Shown here piece by piece: positions 16,120 through 25,154 of a stretch of 39,020 nucleotides of DNA (its first letter is position 1; each line of letters opens with the position of its first letter). Below the pieces are notes generated by a model that saw only the letters and a list, made by a program, of their open reading frames with translations, did not search any database and was not told where the DNA came from. Source of the DNA: Pseudomonadota bacterium (lineage in GTDB: Bacteria > Pseudomonadota > Alphaproteobacteria > Micropepsales > Micropepsaceae); the NCBI GenBank assembly GCA_018242105.1, contig JAFECP010000017.1:48494-87513 (forward strand). The letters run 5' to 3'. The translations under genes were made by a program, and so were the position numbers.

Positions 16120-18507
16120 ATGCGTCGTCGTTTGTCAGCAAAAACATCTATGCGTTATGCGATCGGTCCGGCACTTCTGGCCTCGACCATGCTTGCGGGC
16201 ATTCCAGCTTACGCGCAAAGCAGTGGTATCGAAGAAGTGGTGGTCACCGCCGAAAAGCGTTCGGAAGACCTGCAGAAGGTGCCGATGCAGGTGCAAGCGA
16301 TCACCGCGCAGAAGCTAGAGGATCTTCATCTCAACAACTTCACCGATTTCGCGCTCTATATGCCGAACGTGACCTACGCGGTCAGCGGTCAGGGCAGCAA
16401 TGGCGGCCCGGGTTTCTCCAACATCAACATGCGCGGCATCGCCAGCGACCAGAACGGCAACCACTCCGGCCCGGTGCCGACGGTGGGCGTCTATTTCGAC
16501 GAAGCGCCGATCACCACCATCAACGGCACGCTCGACATACCGACCTATGATGTGGCGCGCGTCGAAGCGCTGTCAGGCCCGCAAGGCACGCTTTACGGGG
16601 CCAGCGCCGAGTCGGGCGTGGTGCGCATCATCTCGAACAAGCCAGATACCGATGGTTTCGCGGCGAGCTACGATCTGGACGTAAACTCCGTCGATCACGG
16701 CGGCATCGGTTACGGCGGCCATGGCATGGTCAACATTCCGATCTCCGACAAGGCTGCCATCCGCATCGTGGCATGGGACGAGCACGACGCGGGCTATATC
16801 GACAATGTGCACGGCACGCGCACCTATAACTTTACGGACGGCACCTCGATGACGATCGATAATGCCGGGCACACGCGGAACAATTACAACACCGTCAATA
16901 AGATCGGCGCGCGCGCCGCGCTTGAGATCGACCTCAATCAGAACTGGACCATCACACCCACAATCATGGGGCAAGAGGAGCGTACACACGGTATTTTCGG
17001 CTACGATCCTTCGGTTGGCGATCTGGAAGTGCAGCACTTCCTGCCGGAATATGTGCACGACAAATGGTATCAGGCCGGTCTGACGGTGCAGGGCAAGGTC
17101 GGCAATCTCGATCTCACCTATGCCGGCTCCTACATGGACCGCAAGGTTCATTCTGCCGCCGACTATACGGATTACACGTTCTGGTACGACCAGACCTATC
17201 CGTCTTACGTCAATTTTTACGACAACAGCGGCCATCGCATCGATCCGACACAACGGATTCTCGGCAACGACCACTTCACGAAGGAAAGCCACGAGCTTCG
17301 GCTGTCTTCGCCCAGCGACGATCGCTTCCGCTACACCGTGGGCGCCTTCTATGAGAAGCAGACCCATTCGATCCTTCAGGATTATGTGATCCCGGGACTC
17401 GCCGATCCGGGCACGGGACAGCCCACGTCGCATGTCACTGGCTGGCCGAATACACTCTGGCTGACGGATGAATATCGCGTCGACAAGGACTACGCGCTCT
17501 TCGGCGAAGCATCCTTCGACATCACGCCACAACTGACGGCGACGGGCGGTATCCGCTTCTACAAATATAACAACTCGTTGAAAGGCTTCTATGGTTTCAA
17601 CAGTTATGAAGCCTCGCGGTGCTTTGCGCCGGCATCGGTGGATGCGGGCCCGTGTACGGATCTGGATTCACGCGCAAAGGGCAATGGCGAAACCTACAAG
17701 GCAAACCTCACTTACAAAGTTACCGACGACAAGCTTGTTTACGCGACCTTTTCCACCGGTTTCCGTCCGGGCGGCGCCAATCGCGTGTACGATCCGGTCA
17801 CGCATATCGTGCTGCCGGCTTACCAGCCGGACACGCTCGACAATTATGAAATCGGCTGGAAGACAAGTTGGGCGGACAACACAGTCCGATTCAACGGCGC
17901 GTTCTACTACGAGCAGTGGAAGAACTTCCAATTTCCGTTCCTTGGTCCGAACTCGGTCACCATCGTGGGTAACGCCAAAGGCGGCGCGAGCGTGAAGGGC
18001 ATGGAATACGAGTTGACGTGGTTGCCGCTGGACAGCCTGACCCTGACGTCCTCTGGCGCGTACAACGACGGCAGCCTGAGTGGCCCCTATTGCCGCGACC
18101 AAACTGTCGTCTGCACCAATGCGATTGCGGAAGCGCCGAAAGGCACACAGCTCCCCATCACGCCAAAATGGAAGCTCAACGGCATCGCGCGCTACGAGTG
18201 GAACATCGGCGGCGACTACGAAGCCCATATTCAGGGCGCCGTGGTGCATTCGAGCGGGACTTGGTCGGACCTGCGTCTGCACGAGCGGGCGCTGCTGGGC
18301 CACAACAAAGCTTATACCACGTTCGATTTCACCACGGGCATCGACCGCGACAAGTGGTCTTTAGAGGTCTATCTCAAGAATGCCTTCGACACGCGCGCTC
18401 AACTGGGCCGTTATGCCGAATGCACGCCCGGGACCTGCGGTTTCGAGCCGTATATCCTGGCGAACCAACCGCGCACGATCGGTATCACCTGGAGCCAGAA
18501 GTTCTGA
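16120..18507 (+). CDS. TonB-dependent outer-membrane receptor
   Basis: This 795-residue protein has a signal peptide ending near residue 33 (STMLAGIPAYAQ). A TonB box-like segment (IEEVVVTAEKR) follows, then the plug domain (about 50-165, with NINMRGI and VEALSGPQGTLYGA) and a 22-strand-type beta-barrel ending in TIGITWSQKF with the terminal Phe. The EVVVTAEKR opening is typical of the large alphaproteobacterial receptor group that imports glycans, siderophores or other scarce molecules. No sensor or FecR-like partner sits beside it, so the substrate is open. GAGGGG precedes ATG 16120. A strong intrinsic terminator follows at 18531-18560, making this a single-gene unit. Confidence 0.93.
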   Translation: MRRRLSAKTSMRYAIGPALLASTMLAGIPAYAQSSGIEEVVVTAEKRSEDLQKVPMQVQAITAQKLEDLHLNNFTDFALYMPNVTYAVSGQGSNGGPGFSNINMRGIASDQNGNHSGPVPTVGVYFDEAPITTINGTLDIPTYDVARVEALSGPQGTLYGASAESGVVRIISNKPDTDGFAASYDLDVNSVDHGGIGYGGHGMVNIPISDKAAIRIVAWDEHDAGYIDNVHGTRTYNFTDGTSMTIDNAGHTRNNYNTVNKIGARAALEIDLNQNWTITPTIMGQEERTHGIFGYDPSVGDLEVQHFLPEYVHDKWYQAGLTVQGKVGNLDLTYAGSYMDRKVHSAADYTDYTFWYDQTYPSYVNFYDNSGHRIDPTQRILGNDHFTKESHELRLSSPSDDRFRYTVGAFYEKQTHSILQDYVIPGLADPGTGQPTSHVTGWPNTLWLTDEYRVDKDYALFGEASFDITPQLTATGGIRFYKYNNSLKGFYGFNSYEASRCFAPASVDAGPCTDLDSRAKGNGETYKANLTYKVTDDKLVYATFSTGFRPGGANRVYDPVTHIVLPAYQPDTLDNYEIGWKTSWADNTVRFNGAFYYEQWKNFQFPFLGPNSVTIVGNAKGGASVKGMEYELTWLPLDSLTLTSSGAYNDGSLSGPYCRDQTVVCTNAIAEAPKGTQLPITPKWKLNGIARYEWNIGGDYEAHIQGAVVHSSGTWSDLRLHERALLGHNKAYTTFDFTTGIDRDKWSLEVYLKNAFDTRAQLGRYAECTPGTCGFEPYILANQPRTIGITWSQKF

Positions 18508-18530
18508 TTGGTTCCTGACCTGACATGCGG

Positions 18531-18560
18531 CAGCCGCGCGGCAACGCGCGGCTGTTTTTT
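18531..18560 (+). terminator. Intrinsic terminator after the TonB-dependent receptor
   Basis: A perfect 10-base GC-rich stem, CAGCCGCGCG (18531-18540) with CGCGCGGCTG (18545-18554), closes a GCAA tetraloop. Six T follow immediately (18555-18560), the textbook form. Confidence 0.95.
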
Positions 18561-18753
18561 ACCTGCATGGAAGTTGCGAAGCGGGCGCATGGCACGCAAA
18601 TATGTGGCGCGCTGCCGATGTTGCGTCGCACCTGACCCAGTTTTCACGCAATCGCGAGGTTTCGCGCCCCGGCGCTTTGTGGCGTGAAGGAGGGCTATGA
18701 GCTACACAAACGGCCGGATTTCATCCGTCAAAAAACCTCGAAGGGGAGTTTTT

Positions 18754-20862
18754 ATGCTTCGTATCCGTACCCTGTGCCTTAGCGCTGCCGCGTTGGCGTT
18801 CCTCGCGACCGGTGCGTTCGCCAATCCGTTCGATACGCCCAGCACTTTGCCGTTGCAGGCGCCGATGTTCGACAAGATCAAGGATACCGACTACCAGCCC
18901 GCCTTCGAGAAAGGCATGCAGGAGCAGATCGCCGAGATCGACGCAATCGCCAACAACAAGACCGCCCCCACCTTCGAAAACACCATCGTCGCGATCGAAA
19001 AATCCGGCCGCATGCTGGACCGTGTGTCCGAAACGTTCTTCGCTGTGGTAGCGGCCAACACCAACGACACGCTCAACAAGGTGCAGGCTGCCGAGGCGCC
19101 CAAGCTTGCCGCGCATCAGGATGCGATCTTCCTTAACCCCAAGCTCTTCGCGCGGGTGAAGGCTGTCTACGGCGAGCGCACCAAGCTAAAGCTCGATCCG
19201 GAATCACAGGAGCTTCTCAAGGTTTACTACCTGCAATTCGTCCACGCAGGCGCAAACCTGCCGGACGCTGATAAGGCGAAGCTGCGTGAGTTCAACAAGG
19301 AAGATGCGACGCTCTCGACGGAGTTCCAGCAAAAGCTTCTCGCCGGTACCAAGGCGGCCGCGCTCGTCATCGACAACAAGGCCGATCTGGCAGGATTGAG
19401 TGCGGACGAAATTGCCGCCGCCGCGAAAGCCGCAGATGATCGCAAGATGCACGGCAAGTGGGTCATCCCGCTGCAGAACACCACGCAGCAGCCGTTGCTC
19501 GTATCCCTGACCAATCGCGCGGTTCGCGAGAAGCTATTCAACGCGTCATGGACGCGCACGGAGAAGGGCGATGCGAACGACACGCGCGCCATTATCGAAA
19601 AGCTGGCGCAGCTCCGCGCCCAGAAGGCCAAGCTTCTCGGCTATCCGAGCTATGCCGCTTATGTCCTCTATGACCAGATGGCAAAAACACCGGAAGCCGT
19701 GAAGAACTTCATCGGCCAGCTCGTCGCGCCCACCGGCACCAAGGCCGCCGATGAGGCCAAGCAGATCCAGGCCGCGATCAATGCGGACGGCCAGAAGTTC
19801 GAGCTGAAGCCGTGGGATTGGGAAATGTACTCCGAGAAAGTCCGCAAGGCGAAGTACGATCTCGACCAGAACGAGCTGAAGCCCTATTTCGAGCTGAACA
19901 ATGTGCTTGAAAACGGTGTATTCTATGCCGCCAACAAGCTCTACGGCATCACCTTTAAGGAGCGTCACGATCTTCCGGTCTATCAACCGGACGTACGTGT
20001 GTTCACCGTCTATGACAAGGACGGATCGGTGCTCGGCATTTTCTATTGCGACTATTTTAAGCGCGACAACAAGTCGGGCGGCGCATGGATGAGCAACTTC
20101 GTCCAGCAGTCCAAGCTGCTCGGCACCAAGCCGGTTGTCTACAATGTCGCCAACTTCACGAAGCCCGCACCTGGCCAGCCCGCGCTGCTCAGCTTCGACG
20201 ATGTGACGACGATGTTCCACGAATTTGGTCACGCGCTGCACGGGCTGTTCGGCAACGGCGAATATCCCACGTTGTCGGGTGCCAATACGGCGCGCGATTG
20301 GGTGGAATTCCCCTCACAGTTCAATGAACACTGGGCGCTTTATCCCGACGTACTCAAACACTATGCGGTAAACTACAAAACCCATCAGCCGATCCCTCAA
20401 TCGCTGGTGGACAAGATCAAGAAATCGCAGACCTGGAATCAGGGCTACGAGCTTGGTGAGTTGCTGGCGGCATCCGAGCTGGACATGCAGTGGCATTCGC
20501 TGCCGGCCGATGCGCCCAGGCAGAATGTGGACACGTTCGAAACCAAAGCGCTGGCAGACACGCACACAAACTTCCCGAATGTGCCGACGCGGTATCGCTC
20601 AAGCTACTTCCTGCATATATGGGCGAACGGTTACGCGGCAGGCTATTACGCCTATCAGTGGACTGTGATGCTGGACGACGACGCCTATGATTGGTTCGAA
20701 AATCACGGTGGTCTGACGCGTGCCAACGGTCAGCGCTTCCGTGACTTGATTCTGTCCAAGGGCCGCAGCGAGGATTACGGCACCATGTTCCGCGCGTTCT
20801 ACGGCAAGGATCCCGATACTGGGCCGATGCTGAAGGATCGCGGCCTGCCGGCGCAGAAGTAG
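18754..20862 (+). CDS. Exported M3-family metallopeptidase (peptidyl-dipeptidase Dcp / oligopeptidase type)
   Basis: This 702-residue zinc peptidase carries the M3 motif HEFGH (H489, E490, H493) and the third ligand Glu at about residue 518 in DWVEFPSQF. FHEFGHALHGLFGNGEYP and the C-terminal SYFLHIWANGYAAGYYAYQW are characteristic of Dcp-like enzymes, which release dipeptides from the C-terminus of short peptides. A signal peptide (MLRIRTLCLSAAALAFLATGAFA) predicts periplasmic action, unlike the cytoplasmic OpdA. The ATG 18754 is chosen because AAGGGGAG precedes it and the signal peptide then starts properly; an upstream in-frame ATG at 18697 would bury it. It is flanked by strong terminators, so it is probably a single-gene unit recycling peptides. 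Confidence 0.93.
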   Translation: MLRIRTLCLSAAALAFLATGAFANPFDTPSTLPLQAPMFDKIKDTDYQPAFEKGMQEQIAEIDAIANNKTAPTFENTIVAIEKSGRMLDRVSETFFAVVAANTNDTLNKVQAAEAPKLAAHQDAIFLNPKLFARVKAVYGERTKLKLDPESQELLKVYYLQFVHAGANLPDADKAKLREFNKEDATLSTEFQQKLLAGTKAAALVIDNKADLAGLSADEIAAAAKAADDRKMHGKWVIPLQNTTQQPLLVSLTNRAVREKLFNASWTRTEKGDANDTRAIIEKLAQLRAQKAKLLGYPSYAAYVLYDQMAKTPEAVKNFIGQLVAPTGTKAADEAKQIQAAINADGQKFELKPWDWEMYSEKVRKAKYDLDQNELKPYFELNNVLENGVFYAANKLYGITFKERHDLPVYQPDVRVFTVYDKDGSVLGIFYCDYFKRDNKSGGAWMSNFVQQSKLLGTKPVVYNVANFTKPAPGQPALLSFDDVTTMFHEFGHALHGLFGNGEYPTLSGANTARDWVEFPSQFNEHWALYPDVLKHYAVNYKTHQPIPQSLVDKIKKSQTWNQGYELGELLAASELDMQWHSLPADAPRQNVDTFETKALADTHTNFPNVPTRYRSSYFLHIWANGYAAGYYAYQWTVMLDDDAYDWFENHGGLTRANGQRFRDLILSKGRSEDYGTMFRAFYGKDPDTGPMLKDRGLPAQK

Positions 20863-20878
20863 GAATTGCCTGATCGAG

Positions 20879-20916
20879 AAACCGGCGTCCGTGAAAGCGG
20901 CCGCCGGTTTTCTTTT
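20879..20916 (+). terminator. Intrinsic terminator after the M3 peptidase
   Basis: AAACCGGCG (20879-20887) pairs perfectly with CGCCGGTTT (20902-20910) around a 14-base loop, and the T-rich tail continues to 20916. It lies 16 bases beyond the stop codon. Confidence 0.88.
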
Positions 20917-20972
20917 GGACATCGTCATCATCTTCCGCCAGTCTTGCGTGCGTTGCGAGGTGGGGCCTTCTT

Positions 20973-21251
20973 TTGAACCGGCGTCAGATCCCGAAAGCCC
21001 TTTCCGTGTCCACGCCGCTGCGGGCTTCCGCGCCACTTCTCGCTGCATCAAGTCCGGAATGGAGAGCCTTCGCGCAGGATGTCCACGCGCAAATGGCATG
21101 GGCTTGGCGCAACTATGTCGAGCGCTGCTTCGGGCAGGATCAGATCAAGCCTGTCAGCGGTGGCGCGGAAGGGGGCTCTGCTCCCGGCCGCTTCGACTAC
21201 AAGAACAACTATCTCTCGACCTGGGGGGATGTCTTTGTCGGACTCGAATAA
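20973..21251 (+). pseudogene. N-terminal remnant of a GH47 alpha-mannosidase-like gene
   Basis: The 92-residue frame has a signal-like start (MNRRQIPKALSVSTPLRASAPLLAAS) and then WRAFAQDVHAQMAWAWRNY and GQDQIKPVSGG. The latter resembles the start of glycoside hydrolase family 47 catalytic domains (consensus form HAWxGYkkyAwGhDelkPvS). After this the similarity stops: the rest is unrelated, and the frame runs over the ribosome site and start of the MFS gene. A full GH47 enzyme needs over 400 residues, so most of the gene is missing, probably deleted between 21170 and 21220. Family assignment rests on a short motif only. Confidence 0.5.
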
Positions 21252-22524
21252 GCGCGGCTTCAATCCCGCCTTCGCCACCGTCACCACGCTGTTCTTCATG
21301 TGGGGTTTCGTCACGGCGTCCATCGATCCGCTGGTGCCCAGTGTCAAAGCCGTGTTCAGCCTGACCTACGCGGAATCGATGCTGACGCAATTCGCGTTCT
21401 TCCTGGCTTATGGTGTGATTTCCCTTCCGGCAGCGCTGGTGCTGGAAAAGCTCGGTTACGCGCGCACGATCCTGCTCGCGCTCGGCGCCATGCTGGCGGG
21501 CTGCCTGCTGATGCCGGTGGCGACACATTTCAGTTCCTACTGGTTCGTGTTGATCGCGCTGTTCGTGATCGCCGGTGGCATTACCCAGCTTCAGGTCGCG
21601 GCCAATCCGCTGGCGGCATTGTTAGGGCCGCCCAAGAGTTCCCACTTCAGGCTGACGCTGTCACAGACTTTCAATTCGCTAGGCACCGTGATCGCGCCGG
21701 TCGTCGGCTCATATCTCATTCTGCGCGGCGGCGTGTTCGAAGGCGCGGTCAACGCGGCGTCGCGTGATGCCACGCTGCGTAATGTCGATACGCAATTCCT
21801 CACGATTGCGGTGATTCTCATATTGCTCGGCCTTTTCCTCTGGCGGTTGCGCCGCCTTCTGCACGTACCGCATGAAATGGACGATGCGAACGCATCGCCC
21901 TTCGCGGCCTTTGCCTCGCACTGGGCGCTGTTCGGCGGGCTGGCGATCTTTCTTTATGTCGGCGCGGAAGTGTCCATCGGCAGCATCATGATAAATTTTC
22001 TGCATGCGCCCTCAATCATGAATGTAAGTTTTTCCGAAGCAGGACGGTTGCTGAGCTTCTACTGGGGCGGCGCGATGGTGGGCCGTGCGCTCGGTAGCGC
22101 GGTGCTTATTCGCGCTCCGGCCGATCGTGTACTCGCCACCGCGGCGGTCGTTGCGATGTTATTATGCCTGGTGGTCACACAGCAAAGCGGCCTTGTCACG
22201 CTCCTGTTCGGTAGCGCGACGGCAGGCCATGTGGCCGGCATCGCCGCCATCGCGGTTGGTTTCTTCAATTCGATCATGTTCCCCACGATTTTCACCCTCA
22301 CGTTGGAACGGTCCGAAGCGCCAACGCCTTCGACCTCCGGCCTTCTGTGCATGGCTATCGTGGGCGGCGCGATCTTGCCCGTCATCACTGGCTATACTGC
22401 TGACCACGCGGGCCTAACACTCGCTTTCTTCATTCCGCTAATTTCCTACATCTGCATTGCGATCTTCGCGCTCGCCGGTGCGTCGTGCCATCCAAAAGTT
22501 GAAAACGCTTCCATCTCTGCTTGA
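21229..22524 (+). CDS. MFS sugar transporter (FHS/GluP-FucP family)
   Basis: This 431-residue protein has 12 predicted membrane segments and the wording of the fucose/glucose-galactose:H+ symporter family: FATVTTLFFMWGFVTASIDPLVPSVK, FFLAYGVISLPAALVLEKLGYARTI, LQVAANPLAALLG and LSQTFNSLGTVIAP. Relatives import fucose, glucose, galactose or N-acetylglucosamine. The neighbouring GH47 remnant suggests this was part of a glycan-use locus, making a hexose or GlcNAc plausible. The start ATG 21229 directly follows GGGGGG and is chosen over an upstream in-frame ATG at 21079 that overlaps the GH47 remnant. No sugar regulator remains nearby. Confidence 0.9.
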   Translation: MSLSDSNKRGFNPAFATVTTLFFMWGFVTASIDPLVPSVKAVFSLTYAESMLTQFAFFLAYGVISLPAALVLEKLGYARTILLALGAMLAGCLLMPVATHFSSYWFVLIALFVIAGGITQLQVAANPLAALLGPPKSSHFRLTLSQTFNSLGTVIAPVVGSYLILRGGVFEGAVNAASRDATLRNVDTQFLTIAVILILLGLFLWRLRRLLHVPHEMDDANASPFAAFASHWALFGGLAIFLYVGAEVSIGSIMINFLHAPSIMNVSFSEAGRLLSFYWGGAMVGRALGSAVLIRAPADRVLATAAVVAMLLCLVVTQQSGLVTLLFGSATAGHVAGIAAIAVGFFNSIMFPTIFTLTLERSEAPTPSTSGLLCMAIVGGAILPVITGYTADHAGLTLAFFIPLISYICIAIFALAGASCHPKVENASISA

Positions 22525-22923
22525 GGTTTCTATGCGCAGAGCTTTCGTTGTCGCTGTTCGAGGAAGCTGCGATCATCGGTGCCGGCGTTCGCACCACCAT
22601 CCGTGCATGGCTCCCCGCATCCTTCGTTGCCACTGGCGGTGCACTGGACTACACGCTGTCGAGGGCACCGCAAGAGCGTGGAGCGCAAAAGCGGAAGACG
22701 CATCGCCGTCGTTCGGGCCGGAGGAATGGAGCCGCCCCAACTGATTCGTTGAGAACGGCTCGCGGCGGCGCGCGGCCTGACACTGCCTTCCCGCTATATT
22801 CCATCGGCCTCAATTCTCGTCCGTGATACCTTTCGAGCATGGGTGGCGATTCGCGGTGTGCGCAGTCGAACTTCCGGCACTTGCGCTTTGAATTCCGCCA
22901 TCTGTGGTGAAGGAGGGTGCGCG
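22525..22923 (+). other. About 400 bases without a recognisable gene
   Basis: This stretch follows the MFS transporter and precedes the GRDP-like gene. One frame (22521-22826) is open for 101 codons and starts with a plausible segment (LFEEAAIIGAGVRTTIRAWLPASFVATGGALDYTL), but then turns into Arg-rich sequence typical of out-of-frame GC-rich DNA. It may be the decayed end of a lost sugar-use gene. No terminator or RNA structure stands out. Confidence 0.4.
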
Positions 22924-23283
22924 GTGCTCGCTTTAGACCCCGATATTGCAGAGCTCGATCTGGAGCCGATCGCCTTCAAGGCGTGCGTGGACGAGGGCTG
23001 GGATATCGAGAAGGTCGATGCCATCACGCTCCGTTATCGTTGCTTTCTGCAAGCGATGCGCAATACGCCGGACGCATCCCTCGCGCCATCCCGCGATGTC
23101 GATAAGTTCTGGCATCACCACATCCTCGACACCGAAAAATATATGGAGGATTGCGCGCGCCTCTTCGGCCACTACATCCATCACTTTCCCTACTCCGGCA
23201 TCCGAGGGGACAAGGATGCGCAAGAGCAAGACGAACGGTTTCAACGTTCGCAACAGCTTATGTACCCGTCCCAACAACCGTGA
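22924..23283 (+). CDS. GRDP-like (glycine-rich-domain-protein-like, PF07173-type) protein
   Basis: This 119-residue protein contains AITLRYRCFLQAMRNTPDASLAPSRDVDKFWHHHILDTEKYMEDCARLFGHYIHHFPYSG. That matches the conserved core of the GRDP-like family, with a characteristic DxFWHxHILDTxxY segment, a likely metal or ligand site. Bacterial members are short, single-domain and of unknown function; plant ones are fused to Gly-rich tails. The start GTG 22924 is chosen because a perfect AAGGAGG lies at 22910-22916, seven bases before it; an upstream in-frame start at 22843 lacks this. A 49-residue gene follows 14 bases later in what looks like a two-gene operon closed by a terminator. Confidence 0.8.
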   Translation: MLALDPDIAELDLEPIAFKACVDEGWDIEKVDAITLRYRCFLQAMRNTPDASLAPSRDVDKFWHHHILDTEKYMEDCARLFGHYIHHFPYSGIRGDKDAQEQDERFQRSQQLMYPSQQP

Positions 23284-23297
23284 AGGAGTTGATCGAC

Positions 23298-23447
23298 ATG
23301 ACGAAGCAGGACCAGACAACGCCCGAAGCGCGCCCGACGCGCGAAGACATGATCGCTTTCGTGGCGAATGGCCGTCAGAAGCCGGGCGCAGCGTGGGCCA
23401 TCTGCCTCGGCGGACCGGTTCGTGGCAGGGAACAACCGCTTACATGA
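23298..23447 (+). CDS. Small 49-residue protein, unknown function, paired with the GRDP-like gene
   Basis: The frame begins at ATG 23298, nine bases after GAAGGAG, and encodes a polar N-terminus (MTKQDQTTPEARPTREDM). A short conserved-looking core follows (IAFVANGRQKPGAAWAICLGGPV) and then a basic tail ending at TGA 23447. A perfect 13-base-stem terminator starts 12 bases later. Ribosome site, spacing from the upstream gene and the terminator together make it a credible real gene in the same operon. I recognise no family; the single Cys and Gly-rich end give no clear function. Confidence 0.6.
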   Translation: MTKQDQTTPEARPTREDMIAFVANGRQKPGAAWAICLGGPVRGREQPLT

Positions 23448-23459
23448 TATAATATCGTG

Positions 23460-23498
23460 AAGATGCGCGGGTGACTGTCGTTACCCGCGCATCTTTTT
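23460..23498 (+). terminator. Intrinsic terminator of the GRDP-like operon
   Basis: AAGATGCGCGGGT (23460-23472) and ACCCGCGCATCTT (23483-23495) form a perfect 13-base stem with a 10-base loop. The T-run reaches 23498. Confidence 0.95.
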
Positions 23499-23647
23499 GT
23501 GCACCGCGAGTTCTGTTGATTGATTGCGCTAGGGCCACCGTGCCGCTGCGAAACGTCTCCCGTCCTGAACAAAAAGATGAGATTGTAACCGACCGGGCTG
23601 CTCCGTGCAGCATCCAGCATGGGCCGCCGCAGCGTGCGAGGACGCGC

Positions 23648-24871
23648 ATGATCGTCAGCTTGGGCGTGGAAGACGAATTGCAGGTTGTCGATGCGCTGAC
23701 GGGCGCGCTCGCACCATTCGATATCCGACGCGCAGAGAGGGCGCTGCTGGAAGGTTCCGGTGCGATCACCTGCGAGATCCATCGATGCACCGTCGAATTG
23801 CAGACGCCCATCTGCACGAGTCCTGACGCGATCGTGGTATCGCTGTCATCGTTGCGGGGATTTGCCCGCAAGCAGGCGGCGAGCGAAGGGCAGGGTGTGT
23901 TGGCCGCGGGGCTACATCCATTTTCGCCCTGGCAAAGTCAGCCGGTTTACGACGATGCGGAAGATCATCCCACTTATGCATGGTTGCTGGAGGAATATGG
24001 CGATATCGCGCGCGGCGGACTGTCTTTCGGTCTGCATGTTCATCTGGGTTTGCCGGATGCGAAGCTGCGTATTCCTGTTTTGAATGGGTTGCGATCGGTA
24101 TTGCCCGATGTGTTGGCTTTATCCGCCAGCTCGCCGTTCCATGAGGGACGCGACACCGGGCTTGCAAGCTGGCGTCACAGCGTTCTAGGCCGCTATCCGC
24201 GCATGGGCATCCCCGATGCATGGCCGGATGAGAAGGCTTATTTCGATCATATCGAGCGGTTGCGCCGCGTGGGTAGCATCCTGCCCTATCAGGGCATGTG
24301 GGACGATCTGCGTCTGCATCACCGTTACGGCACTTTGGAGGTGCGCATTTGCGATGCCGTGGCTTCGCTTGATCGCATCTGGCTCATCGTCGCGCTCTTG
24401 CAATGCGAGGCGATGGTACTGGCCGAAGAGGCTGCTCACGGAAGTCTGCCGGAGCCCGAGCCCAGACTATGGATTGAAGAAAACAAATGGCGCGCGCGGC
24501 GTTATGGCCTGAACGCTTCTCTGGTGGATTGGCGGCGAGACGAAGCGGCTTCCATACAGGCGCGGTTTGATCGTTGGCTTGCACGGCTCTTCCCGGTTGC
24601 GAAAACGCTTGGCCTGTGGCCCCGGCTCGAGGTGGCCGTCGCTGCCGCATTCCTGAAAGGCACGGAAGCCGATCAACAGCGCCGCTGGCGAAACGAGGGT
24701 GGTTCTTTCGAGAGCCTGGTGAGGTCGCTCATCGCAGCCAGCGCCGAACCATGGACTGCCGCATCGCCGGTCAGCCGCATACACAGCGACAGTCAGGCGA
24801 GAAATTCCGAAAAGGTAGAGCCTCCGATCAAGCCGGAGGGCATCAGATTTTCTAATTCGCTTCGCTCATAA
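23648..24871 (+). CDS. GCS2/YbdK-type carboxylate-amine ligase
   Basis: This 407-residue protein opens MIVSLGVEDELQVVD, close to the GVEEEFQLVD start of the GCS2 (glutamate-cysteine ligase 2) family. SGAITCEIHRCTVELQTPICTSPD, GLSFGLHVHLGLPD and HHRYGTLEVRICDAVAS, all core segments of the ATP-dependent ligase fold, follow. Characterised YbdK has weak gamma-glutamylcysteine ligase activity, and the physiological substrates of most members are unknown. Here VED replaces the usual VEE, and a 40-residue polar C-terminal tail extends beyond the normal length. ATG 23648 is chosen over an open upstream frame because GAGGA precedes it and it matches the family start. It stands alone after the upstream terminator. 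Confidence 0.88.
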   Translation: MIVSLGVEDELQVVDALTGALAPFDIRRAERALLEGSGAITCEIHRCTVELQTPICTSPDAIVVSLSSLRGFARKQAASEGQGVLAAGLHPFSPWQSQPVYDDAEDHPTYAWLLEEYGDIARGGLSFGLHVHLGLPDAKLRIPVLNGLRSVLPDVLALSASSPFHEGRDTGLASWRHSVLGRYPRMGIPDAWPDEKAYFDHIERLRRVGSILPYQGMWDDLRLHHRYGTLEVRICDAVASLDRIWLIVALLQCEAMVLAEEAAHGSLPEPEPRLWIEENKWRARRYGLNASLVDWRRDEAASIQARFDRWLARLFPVAKTLGLWPRLEVAVAAAFLKGTEADQQRRWRNEGGSFESLVRSLIAASAEPWTAASPVSRIHSDSQARNSEKVEPPIKPEGIRFSNSLRS

Positions 24872-25154
24872 AACCCGGGCATCTGATCTTACAGGATATT
24901 TTCCTACTTTAATTTTCCAAATCAATGGTTTGATAGCGAGCCTGACACACCGCAGCCGGCGCTCTGGCGGCTCCTTGATTGCACCGGCGATTTTTGCTGG
25001 CGGCTGCCTGATCCTGCAAATGCAGACCAATCGTTCGATGGATCGCCTGATTTGGGTGTCGGACTGAGGGCATGTTGATCGGCAAAGCTTGATTTGTATC
25101 AGGGATATTCGACGAGGCATCGCTAGCATCCAGCCAATTCGTGGAGTTGCGACG
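24872..25154 (+). other. Intergenic region before the stress island
   Basis: These 283 bases hold no convincing gene in either strand. They are AT-richer than their surroundings near 24895-24935 and contain the FNR/FixK-type box of the first universal stress gene at 25089-25102. Confidence 0.5.
25089..25102 (+). promoter_or_regulatory. FNR/FixK-type box and promoter of the first universal stress operon
   Basis: TTGAT-TTGT-ATCAG matches the FNR/FixK consensus TTGAT-N4-ATCAA at nine of ten positions. Its centre (25095.5) is 28.5 bases before the TAGCAT hexamer at 25124-25129, which fits a class II activated promoter with a start near 25137, 18 bases ahead of the ATG at 25155. Confidence 0.72.

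Noticed and set aside
16573-17532. Minus-strand frame (319 codons) inside the TonB-dependent receptor
   Set aside because: It lies wholly within a conserved receptor and has no independent motif or ribosome site of note.
23448-23453. TATAAT as a promoter for the GCS2 ligase
   Set aside because: No -35 element lies at the right distance, a strong terminator at 23460-23498 would stop such a transcript, and the bases form part of a short AT palindrome.
25075-25088. TTGAT-CGGC-AAAGC as a further FNR box
   Set aside because: Only the left half fits. The better full site lies at 25089-25102.
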